From an uncultured Prevotellaceae bacterium (GTDB lineage Bacteria; Bacteroidota; Bacteroidia; Bacteroidales; Bacteroidaceae), in contig CAMVUB010000015.1 of assembly GCA_947170495.1 (NCBI GenBank), forward strand, positions 1-52,469: DNA of 52,469 nt. Reading direction: 5' to 3'. This document shows positions 1 through 9,589 of the stretch, one piece after another; the first letter of the stretch is position 1, and the number at the start of each line of letters is the position of its first letter. The position numbers were made by a program, and so were the translations under genes. Below the pieces are notes generated by a model. That model did no database searches and had not been told where the DNA came from. It worked only from the letters and a program-made list of their open reading frames with translations.

Positions 1-225
1 CCGCCAAATAATAATGACTTTTTTCTTTTTTTTGCAGCTAACTTTTCTGTTCTTTGCGTCCTCTGCCCAGTACAAAGCCCTGTGTGAAGCACGTTTGTTC
101 GGCTTGGCGGGCTCGCGAAGCGCAATAGCCCAAACTACCCGAGGACATGCAACTCTGAATCTTTGCGCCTCTGCGGTTTTAAAATATTAATGGTCGCTCC
201 GCTCAAACGCCGTCGTAACACACCA

Positions 226-255
226 CGCCCTGCAACTCTTTCGAATTGCAGGGCG
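226..255. repeat. Perfect 10-bp inverted repeat
   Basis: Arms CGCCCTGCAA and TTGCAGGGCG enclose a 10-nt loop. No T-tract follows on either strand, so a simple intrinsic terminator is not supported. Confidence 0.6.
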
Positions 256-277
256 CGAAGCTTATCAATTACCTATT

Positions 278-292
278 GTCCCCTTGGGGGAC
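278..292. repeat. GTCCCC-TT-GGGGAC palindrome, copy 1
   Basis: Short GC palindrome. Related copies lie at 6594-6611, 13774-13785 and 22153-22168, always between genes or at a gene end. Confidence 0.6.
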
Positions 293-499
293 CACAGCGG
301 GCTATCAATTACCGTTTCCCCAGATATCCCACTCACCACGTCCCTTGGTCTCGAAGGAGCCAGGGGCGGCGCCGCCACCCGGGTTGACGGTTATATTAGG
401 ATTGCTGGCGACAAGCATTGCACTCTGCAACTCTACTGTGGTGACCGCTGTCTGCGGCTGCATATATGTCTTTTTCATTGTCTTTGAACTTAAACGTTA

Positions 500-3400
500 T
501 TACTTCACGAGGACCTTGCGGCCGTTCACGATGTTAATACCGCGCTGGAGCTTGCTCATGCGCTGGCCGCCGAGGTTGAAGATGCTCTCCACCTCTTCGC
601 GAGTTGCGGGACGCGTCTCGGTGATGCCCGTTGTCTCATCCACGAACACGAAGGTCAAAGCCTTCGCCTCACTTACGGAAGCGGCCGTGAGATAAGCCTT
701 GCCAGCGGGGATATTACCTGCGGCGTTGCTGGGCACAAAGGCTTCGCCAGAGAGACCATAGACTGCACCTGCTGCCACGAATGTGGGAGCCGTGGTGCCG
801 ATGAGCAGGTTGCCAGTGAGCTCCACATCACTATCCACAGAAGGAATATTCACGGTAGCGCCAGCTGCACCCTTCACGAGCACGCCCTGACCGCCTTCGA
901 AAGCACCTGCCACCTTGGTGAAGGTAATCACCGTACCTTCAACGTCGGTCACTGTCCACAGGCTGTAATCGCCGGTCTGTGTTCCATCCAGAGGATATAC
1001 GGAGCAGAAGGTTGCATAGCCATAACTATTCAACTTAACCGCTTCTGTAGAAGAGGAAGGAGTCGTGAGTTGCACCTCATCGATGATAGCCTGTGAATTA
1101 GATGTATTCCAGACAATCTTCAGATACAATGTGGAAACCTGAGCAGCTGCCGGAACTGCATAGCTGCGTTCAACGAATGTTGTTGCGCCATCGCCAGTAC
1201 CTTCAAGTAGCGTGAAGTCGCCTTCTGCGCTTGTCTTATAGTATGCGGAGGTTGTATATGTTCCTTTTATTGATGCAGCCTTCCACTGATATGACAGCGT
1301 CATATTGCTGTAGTCGGCAACATCCAACGGACCGATGATAATATAGGCATCCGTCCCCTGTGTGCTTTGGTTCAGACCAGACTTTACAGAGCCTGTCGTG
1401 TTCTTGCCCTGTTTAACATTGGAAACTTCATAACCCGTGATGCCAGAATAGACAGCTGCTACACCAGACTTAACGCTATAGCTGTCATTCCAAGCTCTGG
1501 CTGAACCTTCATTATCACCAAATGATTCGCCAAACAATACCAAATTACCGGCTGCTTTGGCCGTACCGCTACCCTCCGGAGCTGTCACAGTTACTTCGCA
1601 AGTTGTAGAAGCAGGATCAAGATAGTAAGTACCTGCGCCAGCTGTCACGGTGATGGTAGCATCGCCGACAGCTACGGGCGTTACGGTGACGGTAGTGCCG
1701 TCAACGCTGACGGTAGCCACGTTCACGTTGCTGCTCTCAGCTGTAACAGTGCCGTCATAGTTCGCTGTGGGAACGGTAGCTGTGATGTCGAAGGCACCTG
1801 CGCCGTAAGCCTGTGTCTTGCTGGTCAGGTCAAGGCTGATGCTGTTCGTACCATTCACAGTGACTGCAACAACCTGCGAAGCCTGCTTGTAGCTGTCGGA
1901 ATTGCCGCTTGTAGGAGTAACAGTAATGGTGATGTCGGCAGTACCCGGAGCCTCAGCAGAGAACAGATTATCCGCCACCGCTACGACTGAAGCATTGCTG
2001 GTTGCATAAGTGTAAACGAGCGTACCTAAAAAGCCTCCATCCTTGGTGCAGGTGGGAGCGAATTCGTTGGCATCGCCCACGGTCAATGTCTTCTGCGCAG
2101 CAGGCAGGTCAATGCCCGTGACCACGGCAGAGCGGTTGTCGGTGACGTTCACCGTCACAGTTGTCTGTCCAGCCTTATAGGTGGCATCGGCGGCCTGCGA
2201 GATGGTGATGGTTGCAGAACCCTCACCAACGGCGGTGATCACGCCAGCATTGGTAACCGTTGCAACAGCATCGTTGCTGCTCACACATGTGATGGCGCCC
2301 GTGCTGCTCGTTGTCCATGTAATATCACTTGTGGGATTCGCATTTGCGCTTGTGCGCTCCAGCTCCACCTCATCAGATGATGTCAGCGTCAGGTCGCTGT
2401 CAGTCTTCGTGACACGACTAACAATATAGTTGCCAGCTGCCACCTCTGCATCGCCCTTATATAAAGTTAGACCGCCATAAATGGTCACGACATCACCAAC
2501 CAGAAGGTCCGCAGCGGAGCTGAAGTCTTCTGTAGAGTTCTTTTTTCCTTTGTAAACAAGCAACTGCGTAGTTGTTGTGCCATCGTCGGAAATATAATAG
2601 CGGTAGTTGGTGCCATCATCCATGATATCGTCACCAAAGAACTCGGATACAATACCACTAATATATACATTCTCTAATGTGCCACTTCCCGGGGTTGCAG
2701 CGATTGCCTGTGCAACGGTGTAAGGATTCTTGACTGTACCAGGAGCGTTGCTGTTGATGACATTCACGGTAACCGTCACCTCTGTGGCTGCAGCATAGTC
2801 GTCATCACCAGCTGCATTCGCCTTGAGGACAATGACACCGGTGTTGGCAGTGTAGATTTCCACTGTGCTGCCGTCCAAGAGGAAGTCATCATCCTCTGTC
2901 AACGTGGTGTTCTCGTTATCAACCGTAAAGACCACTGTAGCGCCATTTGTGGCAGTAGCGACGAGCGTCAGTTCACTCTCGGATTCACCCAGGTCAATCG
3001 TCTGCTCGTTGCCTCCTGTTACGGTGATAGTGTTTTCTGCCAGCTGCTTTGTTGCTGTGACAGTCGTCACACCACTTTCATCGAGGCCCTTGATGGCAAT
3101 AGCCTTAATGGTGGTGGTGGCGGTGATGTTGAAGGGGGCTGTGTATTGAGTACTGCCGGAAGTCGGCTCTGTGCCGTCGAGCGTGTAGTAAATCGTTGCA
3201 CCACCCGTCTCACAGCTCATCGTCACCGTTGTCGAGATGGTGAAGGGAGAAGTTACACTGATGGCAGGCTTTTCCACAGCGGCAGCAACAACAGTTGTGC
3301 AGTATGCAGAATAGGTGTCGGGGGTGCCTGTTTTGTAATTGACGACAATTGAAGTTAAATAACCTGCATAATCGCCATTTGTTAAAACAAAATAGTCTTT

Positions 3401-4747
3401 ATTATACAAGGAACAATCAAAGGTATAAACATTACCTGAAGTTGAAGGTGTGATAGAAGTGCCAGAAGTCGGGTTCGCTGCGTCACCAATATTTATGGAG
3501 AAGTTTTTATTAGAATCACCTGCATCGTATGTCAGCACAATGCTTTGGATATTTTGAAGGGCATCGTTGTTATACATTGTGCCTGTTCCATTTGAATTCC
3601 CAGCGGCACGCCATTGCAGCTTCTCTCCGGAATCGTAGGCCTGTGTAATATTAAAGCTCTTTCCACTCAAGGTGTAATTGTCAGAAGCTGCGTAGCTAGT
3701 CGGAAATCCTGCGGAATGCTCGTTTGCATCAATGGTTATAGACTGATCCGTCTCCTCACCCTCAATTACCTCAGCAAACACAGCATAATATGTTACATCA
3801 TTCTCACCCATCGTTTGAGTTGCAGTGTTCACAAATGCAGGGGCTTCGTCCGTAGTACCAACAATGGGAGTAGTAACCCATCCGCGGAAAACCTTGCTAC
3901 TAATGGCAGAGGGATTGCTTGGGAATTCGATGTCTGCACCTTCCTGGAAAACCTGTGGCGTAATATTCCCATTGACTGAGAAGGTTGCCGTGTGCGTAGG
4001 AATAGCCTCAAAGTTAATCTGTACGGTGCAATCAGAAGAGGGTGTAACTGTAAAGGCATCACCACTTTGGGCTACAGTTGCCGTACCTACAGTAACGGTA
4101 TAAGCTGGAGAAGCATAGCGATAGCCGGAATTCGGAGAACCCGTGATGACAGCGCCGTTCAAAGATACTGTACCATAAGTATTATTATTACTTTGAGCCG
4201 TAATAGTGAAGGCGAGCACTTCTTCCTCTACAAGATAAACAGTGAAATCATGAGCATATGTCCCTAAATTAGAAGTGGCATATGCTTTGTATGCATCAGA
4301 CCCATTATTTCCCAAGAAACGATTACTATTGCTCGTATTCGAAATAAGTGCTACATCATCTGTAAAAACAATAGACCAAACAGCACTTTTAGCACCAAAA
4401 GACATGTCGGCTTTGCCCGACGCATTATTCAAGTATTGATTAGATTTCAAACTGACATTCTTTAGATAGAAGCCTCCTGTGGCAGTCTCCAATTCCCAAA
4501 TATAGGATTCAGTTCCAGCTAATCCAGTGGTTGAATAAGTGCCAGTTGCTTGAAGAGCCTTTGATGAGACAGAATTGCTAAGAACATGGCTGTTCTCTTC
4601 AAAGACATACTTGTTTCCAGCAGAAACAGAGGTAACTTTAGTTAGCTTGTACGTCGTCGCCCACGCCGTACTGCTGCCCATTCCGAACAGTACCGTAAGC
4701 AACATCAGCAGCCTCAAGCTGCTGAGCTTGTGTAATAAATGTTTCAT
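500..4747 (-). CDS. Large modular secreted protein with Ig-like domains and sorting-like tail
   Basis: The protein has 1415 aa. The frame is open to 4882, but the start is placed at ATG 4747: a clean signal peptide begins there (MKHLLHKL..., cleavage near TAWA/TT at about 30) and a TACCTTTG box at 4786-4793 lies inside the longer frame. Rough layout: an N-terminal beta-rich domain (31-175), InlB-like repeats (176-326), a beta domain (327-489), a chitobiase/hexosaminidase C-terminal-type Fn3 domain (490-570, 'YYTLDGTEPTSG'), a beta stretch (571-664), an OB-like segment (665-780, 'NPYTVAQAIA'), three Big_2-like domains (780-1057), a jelly-roll-like region (1058-1227) and a terminal region ending 'GINIVNGRKVLVK'. 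That tail is typical of Prevotella secreted proteins and probably directs type IX secretion or surface retention. No catalytic domain is recognised, so adhesion or binding is the best guess. Signal peptide and tail are nearly identical to the mini-protein at 27473. Confidence 0.85.
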   Translation of the reverse strand: MKHLLHKLSSLRLLMLLTVLFGMGSSTAWATTYKLTKVTSVSAGNKYVFEENSHVLSNSVSSKALQATGTYSTTGLAGTESYIWELETATGGFYLKNVSLKSNQYLNNASGKADMSFGAKSAVWSIVFTDDVALISNTSNSNRFLGNNGSDAYKAYATSNLGTYAHDFTVYLVEEEVLAFTITAQSNNNTYGTVSLNGAVITGSPNSGYRYASPAYTVTVGTATVAQSGDAFTVTPSSDCTVQINFEAIPTHTATFSVNGNITPQVFQEGADIEFPSNPSAISSKVFRGWVTTPIVGTTDEAPAFVNTATQTMGENDVTYYAVFAEVIEGEETDQSITIDANEHSAGFPTSYAASDNYTLSGKSFNITQAYDSGEKLQWRAAGNSNGTGTMYNNDALQNIQSIVLTYDAGDSNKNFSINIGDAANPTSGTSITPSTSGNVYTFDCSLYNKDYFVLTNGDYAGYLTSIVVNYKTGTPDTYSAYCTTVVAAAVEKPAISVTSPFTISTTVTMSCETGGATIYYTLDGTEPTSGSTQYTAPFNITATTTIKAIAIKGLDESGVTTVTATKQLAENTITVTGGNEQTIDLGESESELTLVATATNGATVVFTVDNENTTLTEDDDFLLDGSTVEIYTANTGVIVLKANAAGDDDYAAATEVTVTVNVINSNAPGTVKNPYTVAQAIAATPGSGTLENVYISGIVSEFFGDDIMDDGTNYRYYISDDGTTTTQLLVYKGKKNSTEDFSSAADLLVGDVVTIYGGLTLYKGDAEVAAGNYIVSRVTKTDSDLTLTSSDEVELERTSANANPTSDITWTTSSTGAITCVSSNDAVATVTNAGVITAVGEGSATITISQAADATYKAGQTTVTVNVTDNRSAVVTGIDLPAAQKTLTVGDANEFAPTCTKDGGFLGTLVYTYATSNASVVAVADNLFSAEAPGTADITITVTPTSGNSDSYKQASQVVAVTVNGTNSISLDLTSKTQAYGAGAFDITATVPTANYDGTVTAESSNVNVATVSVDGTTVTVTPVAVGDATITVTAGAGTYYLDPASTTCEVTVTAPEGSGTAKAAGNLVLFGESFGDNEGSARAWNDSYSVKSGVAAVYSGITGYEVSNVKQGKNTTGSVKSGLNQSTQGTDAYIIIGPLDVADYSNMTLSYQWKAASIKGTYTTSAYYKTSAEGDFTLLEGTGDGATTFVERSYAVPAAAQVSTLYLKIVWNTSNSQAIIDEVQLTTPSSSTEAVKLNSYGYATFCSVYPLDGTQTGDYSLWTVTDVEGTVITFTKVAGAFEGGQGVLVKGAAGATVNIPSVDSDVELTGNLLIGTTAPTFVAAGAVYGLSGEAFVPSNAAGNIPAGKAYLTAASVSEAKALTFVFVDETTGITETRPATREEVESIFNLGGQRMSKLQRGINIVNGRKVLVK
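4705..4725 (-). repeat. Inverted repeat inside the signal-peptide codons
   Basis: TCAGCAGC, a 5-nt loop and GCTGCTGA lie within the first 15 codons. The same hairpin, with the same stem, is at 27495-27515 in the mini-gene. It may be an mRNA structure near the start, or a by-product of Leu/Ser codons. Confidence 0.5.
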
Positions 4748-4785
4748 TGTAAGATTGTTTTTTGTTAAAGTGAAATTTCTGCGTG

Positions 4786-4793
4786 CAAAGGTA
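4786..4793 (-). promoter_or_regulatory. -7 box TACCTTTG for the 1415-aa protein
   Basis: Matches the Bacteroidetes TAnnTTTG box and lies 38 nt before ATG 4747. It rules out the longer start at 4882. The leader resembles that of the gene at 27473 ('tacctttgcacg' and 'aacaatctta' shared). Confidence 0.7.
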
Positions 4794-5429
4794 GCGCTTT
4801 TTTCCCAAACCGCCATCATCTTTCCCATATTATTTTCCAAACTTTTATTTATTGGGTCGGCCTGTGGCCTCAAAATCTCCAAAAAATCTCATAAAAAATC
4901 TCTCAAAGCATAGTCGACGATAGTCAATAATTTTTGATCAAATTTTTGCTTTAATTTTGAGCGCAGCGACCATTGTTTTTTCTATTAAACCGCAAAGACG
5001 CAAAGATTTCATGTCCTCTAGCTTCTCTGCGCCAGCCTTTGCGACCTTTGCCTACGAAGAAACCTGCGCAGTCTTTCGAGGGCTCTGAGGCCTTCCGCAA
5101 GGCTAATAGCGATGTCTTTGAATGCAAGACTGCCGAGCACCTAATATCTCTGAGCCTTTGCGCCTTCGCGGTTGAAATAAGGTTTCTTGTTTTTGTTTCC
5201 CATCCACAAATGAAGTTCTGTTTTATGGGAAATAAATGTGCATAATGCGCATAATATGGCTCATAAATTCGAATAATAATATATTGTTTATTTGTGGAAG
5301 AAATTATGGCTATTATGTACATTTGTTTCCAATAGTTCAGTTCTTCATTCGTTGGATTCGTGTAATTCGTGGTCGGTTAAAAAAACATAATCTTTAATCT
5401 TTAATCCATCATCTATCATCTAAAGTCCT
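4794..5429. other. Long intergenic region with inverted and simple repeats
   Basis: No convincing gene. An element bounded by inverted copies of AACCGC...GCAAAG (4987-5005 and 5156-5173, 16 of 18 bp matching) encloses about 150 bp. Further right are 'attcgtgtaattcgtgg' (about 5353-5369) and 'aatctttaatctttaatcc' (about 5388-5410), short repeats of the kind found before many genes here. Confidence 0.5.
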
Positions 5430-5437
5430 TACCTTTG
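5430..5437 (+). promoter_or_regulatory. -7 box TACCTTTG for the SemiSWEET gene
   Basis: Ends only 9 nt before ATG 5447, so the mRNA should be nearly leaderless. This excludes the TTG start at 5435. Confidence 0.6.
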
Positions 5438-5446
5438 TGGGTAATT

Positions 5447-5758
5447 ATGGAACAAACGGTTTTTTATGAGATCTGCGGCTGGGCAGCCAGCATCTGCATG
5501 ATTCTGGGGTATCTCCCACAAGCTATTCATACGATTCGTACACGTGAGACGGACGGCATCGCGCTGCCGACATTCCTGATGATGGCCATCGGCGCCTTCT
5601 GCTTTATGTTGCAGGGGCTGCTGCACAAGCCGGAGATCATCTGGGCGCTGTTCCTCACGAACCTCGTCACCTCGACCTGCTCGTGCATCATCTTCGGAAT
5701 CAAGATCTATAACGACTATTTCAGGAACCACGGAAAACGCGGAAACATCGCGGAATAA
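5447..5758 (+). CDS. SemiSWEET-type small sugar transporter (PQ-loop/MtN3 family)
   Basis: 103 aa. One triple-helix bundle: three hydrophobic segments at about 8-26, 42-60 and 65-88. The family signature is 'LGYLPQAIHTIRTRETDGI', with the PQ motif in TM1, followed by 'ALPTFLMMAIGAFCFMLQGLL'-type helices. SemiSWEETs work as homodimers that move mono- or disaccharides passively across the inner membrane; the substrate cannot be read from the sequence. The start is ATG 5447, because the in-frame upstream TTG overlaps the promoter box. The last residues (FRNHGKRGNIAE) are encoded by 'cacggaaaacgcgg' repeat-like DNA that continues past the stop, so the C-terminus may be repeat-derived. The next gene starts 17 nt downstream. 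Confidence 0.85.
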   Translation: MEQTVFYEICGWAASICMILGYLPQAIHTIRTRETDGIALPTFLMMAIGAFCFMLQGLLHKPEIIWALFLTNLVTSTCSCIIFGIKIYNDYFRNHGKRGNIAE

Positions 5759-5775
5759 CACGGAAATAAGCAAGC

Positions 5776-6498
5776 GTGAGTGAGAAGGTCTCTAAATGGT
5801 GGTGGGGGTTGTTGGAGGTGCTGTTGCCGCGGGTGTGCTGCGGGTGCGGGGAACGGTTGGCGACGGGGGAGCGGCTGGTATGTGCGCGCTGCCAGCTGAC
5901 GCTGCCGTTGGAGACAAACCGCGACTGGGACTTCAACCGCCGTAAGAGGGCCTGGGGCGACCACCCCGCGCTCTGCCATGTGGGGGCGCTGACGCGCTAC
6001 GAACGCACCAACGTGTCGGCAGAGCTGGTACGCAGCCTGAAGTTCCATCGCCGCTATGAGCTGGGGGCTTGGATGGGCCGCGTGGCGGTGCTGAGCCTCC
6101 GCGACACGGGGCTCTTCGAGGGCGTGGAGGTGCTGATACCGATTCCATTGACACGCAGACGCTTACATACGCGTGGCTTCAACCAGGCGGAGAAGATTGC
6201 CGACGGCCTGGCGGGGGAGCTGCACATCCCCGTGCGCACGGATGTCCTGCGCCGCCTCCGCTACCAGGAGTCACAGACGCATTTCATGCTGACGAAGCGT
6301 CGCGACAATGTGCAGGGCATCTTCGAACTCCTCACGGACGAGGGGCTGCGGGGCAAACATGTGATGATTGTAGATGACGTCATCACGACGGGGGCCACAA
6401 TGCTCGCGGCCATCGAGGCACTGGAGAGAGTGCCCGATATCCGCATTTCCGTGTTCGCATGGGCCTGGGCACCCGTGCCTGCAGGCTCACAAACTTAA
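5776..6498 (+). CDS. ComF family phosphoribosyltransferase-like protein
   Basis: 240 aa, start GTG 5776. The N-terminus has a four-Cys zinc-ribbon-like motif (VCCGCGERL...CARC, about 16-40). The C-terminal half is a type I phosphoribosyltransferase fold with the PRPP motif 'VMIVDDVITTGAT' (about 196-208) and the ComF-typical 'IPIPLTRRRLHTRGFNQAE' (about 123-141). ComF proteins take part in DNA uptake in naturally competent bacteria, probably handling incoming single strands. In Bacteroidetes the family is nearly universal and its role is uncertain. The gene follows the SemiSWEET gene by 17 nt, so the two are probably co-transcribed. Confidence 0.9.
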   Translation: MSEKVSKWWWGLLEVLLPRVCCGCGERLATGERLVCARCQLTLPLETNRDWDFNRRKRAWGDHPALCHVGALTRYERTNVSAELVRSLKFHRRYELGAWMGRVAVLSLRDTGLFEGVEVLIPIPLTRRRLHTRGFNQAEKIADGLAGELHIPVRTDVLRRLRYQESQTHFMLTKRRDNVQGIFELLTDEGLRGKHVMIVDDVITTGATMLAAIEALERVPDIRISVFAWAWAPVPAGSQT

Positions 6499-6683
6499 AA
6501 AAGCATAAACAAACGCAATTCTTTAATCTCTAATCTTTAATCTTTAATCTAAAATAACTACTTTTGCGCCGTTTTTATTGGAGGCCCCCTCCAACTCCCC
6601 CAAGGGGGAGTGCTTTGAAAGACAGAAAAACAAAATTTTTAGACGCAATCGTAAAATCGTAAATTGTCAAATTGTCAAATTCA
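6499..6683. other. pnp leader region: repeat, promoter, palindrome, repeat
   Basis: Contains an 'aatctttaatctttaatct' run (6519-6550), the -7 box TACTTTTG at 6559-6566, a CTCCCCC-AA-GGGGGAG palindrome (6594-6611) in the transcribed leader, and an 'aaattgtcaaattgtcaaa' run (6661-6679) that ends directly at the pnp start. The palindrome could fold in the pnp 5' UTR. Confidence 0.6.
6559..6566 (+). promoter_or_regulatory. -7 box TACTTTTG for pnp
   Basis: Good match to TAnnTTTG. It implies a leader of about 110 nt before ATG 6684, much longer than most leaders here, with a GC palindrome inside it. Confidence 0.6.
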
Positions 6684-8912
6684 ATGATGAACGTAATCAC
6701 AAAGACAGTCCAGCTGCCCGATGGTCGCGAGATCTCCATCGAGACTGGTAAGCTTGCCAAGCAAGCTGACGGCGCCGTGATGCTGCGCATGGGCAACACC
6801 ATGCTGCTGGCCACCGTGTGTGCCGCAAAAGACGCTGTGCCCGGCACAGATTTCATGCCCCTTCAAGTAGAATATCGCGAGAAATATGCCGCTGCCGGCC
6901 GTTTCCCCGGTGGCTTCACGAAGCGCGAAGGTAAGGCTAACGATGACGAAATCCTCACCTGTCGCCTCGTCGATCGTGCGCTTCGTCCCCTCTTCCCCAG
7001 CAACTACCACGCTGAGGTGTATGTGAATGTCAACCTCTACAGCGCCGACGGCGTGGATATGCCCGATGCCCTCGCTGGCTTCGCCGCTTCCGCTGCCCTC
7101 AGCGTCAGTGACATCCCCTTCGAAGGTCCTATCTCCGAGGTGCGCGTCATCCGTCTGAATGGCGAATACATCGTTGACCCCACCTTCGAGCAGATGAAGG
7201 ACGCCGACATGGACATCATGGTCGGTGCCACCGAAGAGAACATCATGATGGTGGAAGGCGAGATGAAGGAGGTCAGCGAGCAGGATCTGCTCCAGGCCCT
7301 GAAGGTCGCCCACGAAGCCATCAAGCCCATGTGCCGCCTGCAGAAGGAACTCGCCAAGGAACTCGGCAAGGACGTGAAGCGCGAATACTGCCACGAGGTC
7401 AACGACGAGGAGCTACGCGAGCAGGTCAACAAGGAGTGCTACCAGCCCGCTTACGATATCACGAAGCAGGCGCTGGAGAAGCACGCCCGCGCAGAAGCCT
7501 TCGAGAAGATCCGCGAGGACTTCAAGGAGCGCTACGCTGCTGCTCACGCCGACATGGACGCCGCTGAGCTGGAAGAGAAGAACGCCCTCGTCGATCGCTA
7601 CTACCACGATGTGGAGCGCGACGCTATGCGCCGTTGCATCCTCGACGAAGGCATCCGCCTCGACGGTCGCGGCACCACCGACATCCGCCCCATCTGGTGC
7701 GAGGTCAGCCCCCTGCCCGGCCCTCACGGAAGCAGCATCTTCACGCGTGGCGAGACACAGTCCCTGTCCACCGTCACCCTCGGCACGAAGCTCGACGAGA
7801 AGCTCGTGGACGACGTCCTCGACCGCAGCTACATGCGCTTCCTGCTCCACTACAATTTCCCCCCCTTCTCCACGGGTGAGGCCAAGGCACAGCGCGGCGT
7901 AGGCCGTCGTGAGATTGGTCACGGCCACCTCGCATGGCGCGCCCTGAAGGGTCAGATTCCTGCAGACTATCCCTACACCGTACGCGTCGTCAGCGACATC
8001 CTGGAGAGCAACGGTTCCAGCTCCATGGCTACCGTCTGCGCCGGCACGCTCGCCCTCATGGACGCAGGTGTACCCATTAAGAAACCCGTCAGCGGTATCG
8101 CCATGGGCCTCATCAAGAACCCCGGTGAAGAGAAGTACGCAGTGCTCTCTGACATCCTCGGCGACGAGGACCACCTCGGCGACATGGACTTCAAGACCAC
8201 CGGTACGAAGGACGGCCTGACCGCTACACAGATGGATATCAAGTGCGACGGCCTGAGCTACGAGATTCTGGAGAAGGCCCTCATGCAGGCCAAGCAGGCT
8301 CGCGAGCACATCCTCGGCAAGATCCTGGAGTGCATGCCCGAGCCGCGTCCCGAGTTGAAGCCCCACGTGCCCCGCATCGAGCAGATCATCATCCCGAAGG
8401 AGTTCATCGGCGCTGTCATTGGCCCGGGCGGAAAAATCATCCAGGGCATGCAGGAAGACACAGGCGCCACCATCACCATCGACGAAGAGGATGGTGTGGG
8501 CAAGGTGCAGGTCAGCGGTCCCAACGCCGACTGCATCAACGCCGCACTGGCTAAGATCCGCGCCATCGTGGCTGTGCCCGAGGTGGGCGAGATCTACGAG
8601 GGTACCGTTCGCTCGATCATGCCTTACGGCTGCTTCGTGGAGTTCATGCCGGGCAAGGACGGCCTGCTGCACATCTCCGAGATCGACTGGAAGCGCCTCG
8701 AGACTGTCGAGGAGGCTGGCATCAAGGAGGGCGACAAGATGACCGTGAAGCTGCTGGACATCGACCCCAAGACGGGTAAGTTCAAGCTCTCACGCCGCGC
8801 CCTGCTGCCGAAGCCCGAAGGCTACGTGGAGCGTCCGCCCCGTCCCCGTCGCGAGCGCCCCGAGCGTGGCGAGCGTGGTGAACGCGGTGAGCGTCCCCGT
8901 CGTGAAGAATAA
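6684..8912 (+). CDS. pnp: Polyribonucleotide nucleotidyltransferase (PNPase)
   Basis: 742 aa; the start is ATG 6684 (or 6687, next codon). PNPase is the trimeric 3'-5' phosphorolytic exonuclease of RNA decay. Two RNase PH domains are visible (about 10-230 and 315-545), the second with '[15 protein letters not shown]'. They are followed by a KH domain (about 555-610, '[17 protein letters not shown]') and an S1 domain (about 625-695, '[15 protein letters not shown]'). The protein ends in a basic/acidic [16 protein letters not shown] tail of about 30 residues, which may bind RNA. The sequence is very close to Bacteroidales PNPases and the length is normal. It has its own promoter and is followed by a strong hairpin (8932-8963). 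Confidence 0.97.
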   Translation: MMNVITKTVQLPDGREISIETGKLAKQADGAVMLRMGNTMLLATVCAAKDAVPGTDFMPLQVEYREKYAAAGRFPGGFTKREGKANDDEILTCRLVDRALRPLFPSNYHAEVYVNVNLYSADGVDMPDALAGFAASAALSVSDIPFEGPISEVRVIRLNGEYIVDPTFEQMKDADMDIMVGATEENIMMVEGEMKEVSEQDLLQALKVAHEAIKPMCRLQKELAKELGKDVKREYCHEVNDEELREQVNKECYQPAYDITKQALEKHARAEAFEKIREDFKERYAAAHADMDAAELEEKNALVDRYYHDVERDAMRRCILDEGIRLDGRGTTDIRPIWCEVSPLPGPHGSSIFTRGETQSLSTVTLGTKLDEKLVDDVLDRSYMRFLLHYNFPPFSTGEAKAQRGVGRREIGHGHLAWRALKGQIPADYPYTVRVVSDILESNGSSSMATVCAGTLALMDAGVPIKKPVSGIAMGLIKNPGEEKYAVLSDILGDEDHLGDMDFKTTGTKDGLTATQMDIKCDGLSYEILEKALMQAKQAREHILGKILECMPEPRPELKPHVPRIEQIIIPKEFIGAVIGPGGKIIQGMQEDTGATITIDEEDGVGKVQVSGPNADCINAALAKIRAIVAVPEVGEIYEGTVRSIMPYGCFVEFMPGKDGLLHISEIDWKRLETVEEAGIKEGDKMTVKLLDIDPKTGKFKLSRRALLPKPEGYVERPPRPRRERPERGERGERGERPRREE

Positions 8913-8931
8913 TCTATAATATAATGTACGC

Positions 8932-8963
8932 GCGAGGCTGTGTCCCAACCGACACAGCCTCGC
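8932..8963 (+). terminator. 13-bp perfect hairpin after pnp
   Basis: Stem GCGAGGCTGTGTC / GACACAGCCTCGC with a 6-nt loop, 19 nt after the pnp stop, then TGTTTC. It acts as a terminator or 3'-end stabiliser. It sits inside the upstream extension of the rnhB frame, which argues for the later rnhB start. Confidence 0.75.
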
Positions 8964-8974
8964 TGTTTCAGAAG

Positions 8975-9589
8975 ATGCTGAAGCTATACCATACAGAAGG
9001 GCTCGTGGAGGCGGGCTGCGATGAGGCGGGGCGCGGATGCCTGGCCGGACCGGTCTTTGCGGCGGCGGTCATCCTGCCGCCGGACTTCCAAAACGATGTC
9101 CTCAATGACTCCAAGCAACTCAGCGAGCGGCAGCGCTACCAGCTGCGCGAGGTCATCGAGCGCGAGGCGGTGGCGTGGGCGGTGGCAGAGTGTTCGCCGC
9201 AGGAAATCGACAAGATGAATATCCTACGCTGCAGCATCCTGGCGATGCAGCGCGCGCTGGACCAGCTGACGGTGCGCCCGCAGCACATCCTCGTGGATGG
9301 CAACCGATGGCTACCGTACCGATGGAATGGGGAAATTGTGAAGGCGGACACCGTCGTAAAGGGTGATGCCACGTACATGAACATCGCCGCCGCCAGCATC
9401 CTGGCGAAGACGTACCGCGATGACCGCATGAAGGCACTGGCGCAGGAGTTTCCGCAGTATGGCTGGGACAAGAACATGGGCTATCCGGCCAAGGCGCACC
9501 GCGAGGCCATCGCGCGCTACGGGGCGACGCCGCACCATCGGATGACCTTCCGCCTGCTGCCAGAGACACAGCTGACGCTTTTCGACTAA
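8975..9589 (+). CDS. rnhB: Ribonuclease HII
   Basis: 204 aa. It cleaves the RNA strand of RNA-DNA hybrids and single ribonucleotides in DNA. '[18 protein letters not shown]' carries the DEAGRG metal-binding motif, and 'LVDGNR', 'VVKGD...[14 protein letters not shown]' and '[18 protein letters not shown]' are family blocks. The frame is open from ATG 8924, but ATG 8975 ([19 protein letters not shown]) fits the usual N-terminus and avoids the pnp terminator hairpin. Its stop overlaps the stop of the convergent EnvC-like gene by 4 nt (9586-9589). Confidence 0.95.
   Translation: MLKLYHTEGLVEAGCDEAGRGCLAGPVFAAAVILPPDFQNDVLNDSKQLSERQRYQLREVIEREAVAWAVAECSPQEIDKMNILRCSILAMQRALDQLTVRPQHILVDGNRWLPYRWNGEIVKADTVVKGDATYMNIAAASILAKTYRDDRMKALAQEFPQYGWDKNMGYPAKAHREAIARYGATPHHRMTFRLLPETQLTLFD

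Larger units (their letters stand above)
1..499. other. Intergenic region with repeat debris, no gene
   Basis: No frame here reads like a protein. It lies downstream of the minus-strand secreted protein that ends at 500. It holds two copies of a 'ctttgcgcctctgcggtt'-type repeat (about 50-66 and 161-178), which is also seen at 4987-5005 and 5156-5173, a 10-bp-stem hairpin (226-255) and a CCCC-TT-GGGG palindrome (278-292). The T-rich start (20-35) may belong to a promoter or terminator of a gene outside the window. Confidence 0.6.

Noticed and set aside
246..695. 149-codon plus-strand ORF
   Set aside because: Covers an intergenic repeat and the antisense of the secreted protein's tail.
7413..8672. 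419-codon minus-strand ORF
   Set aside because: Antisense to the PNPase core; no family features.
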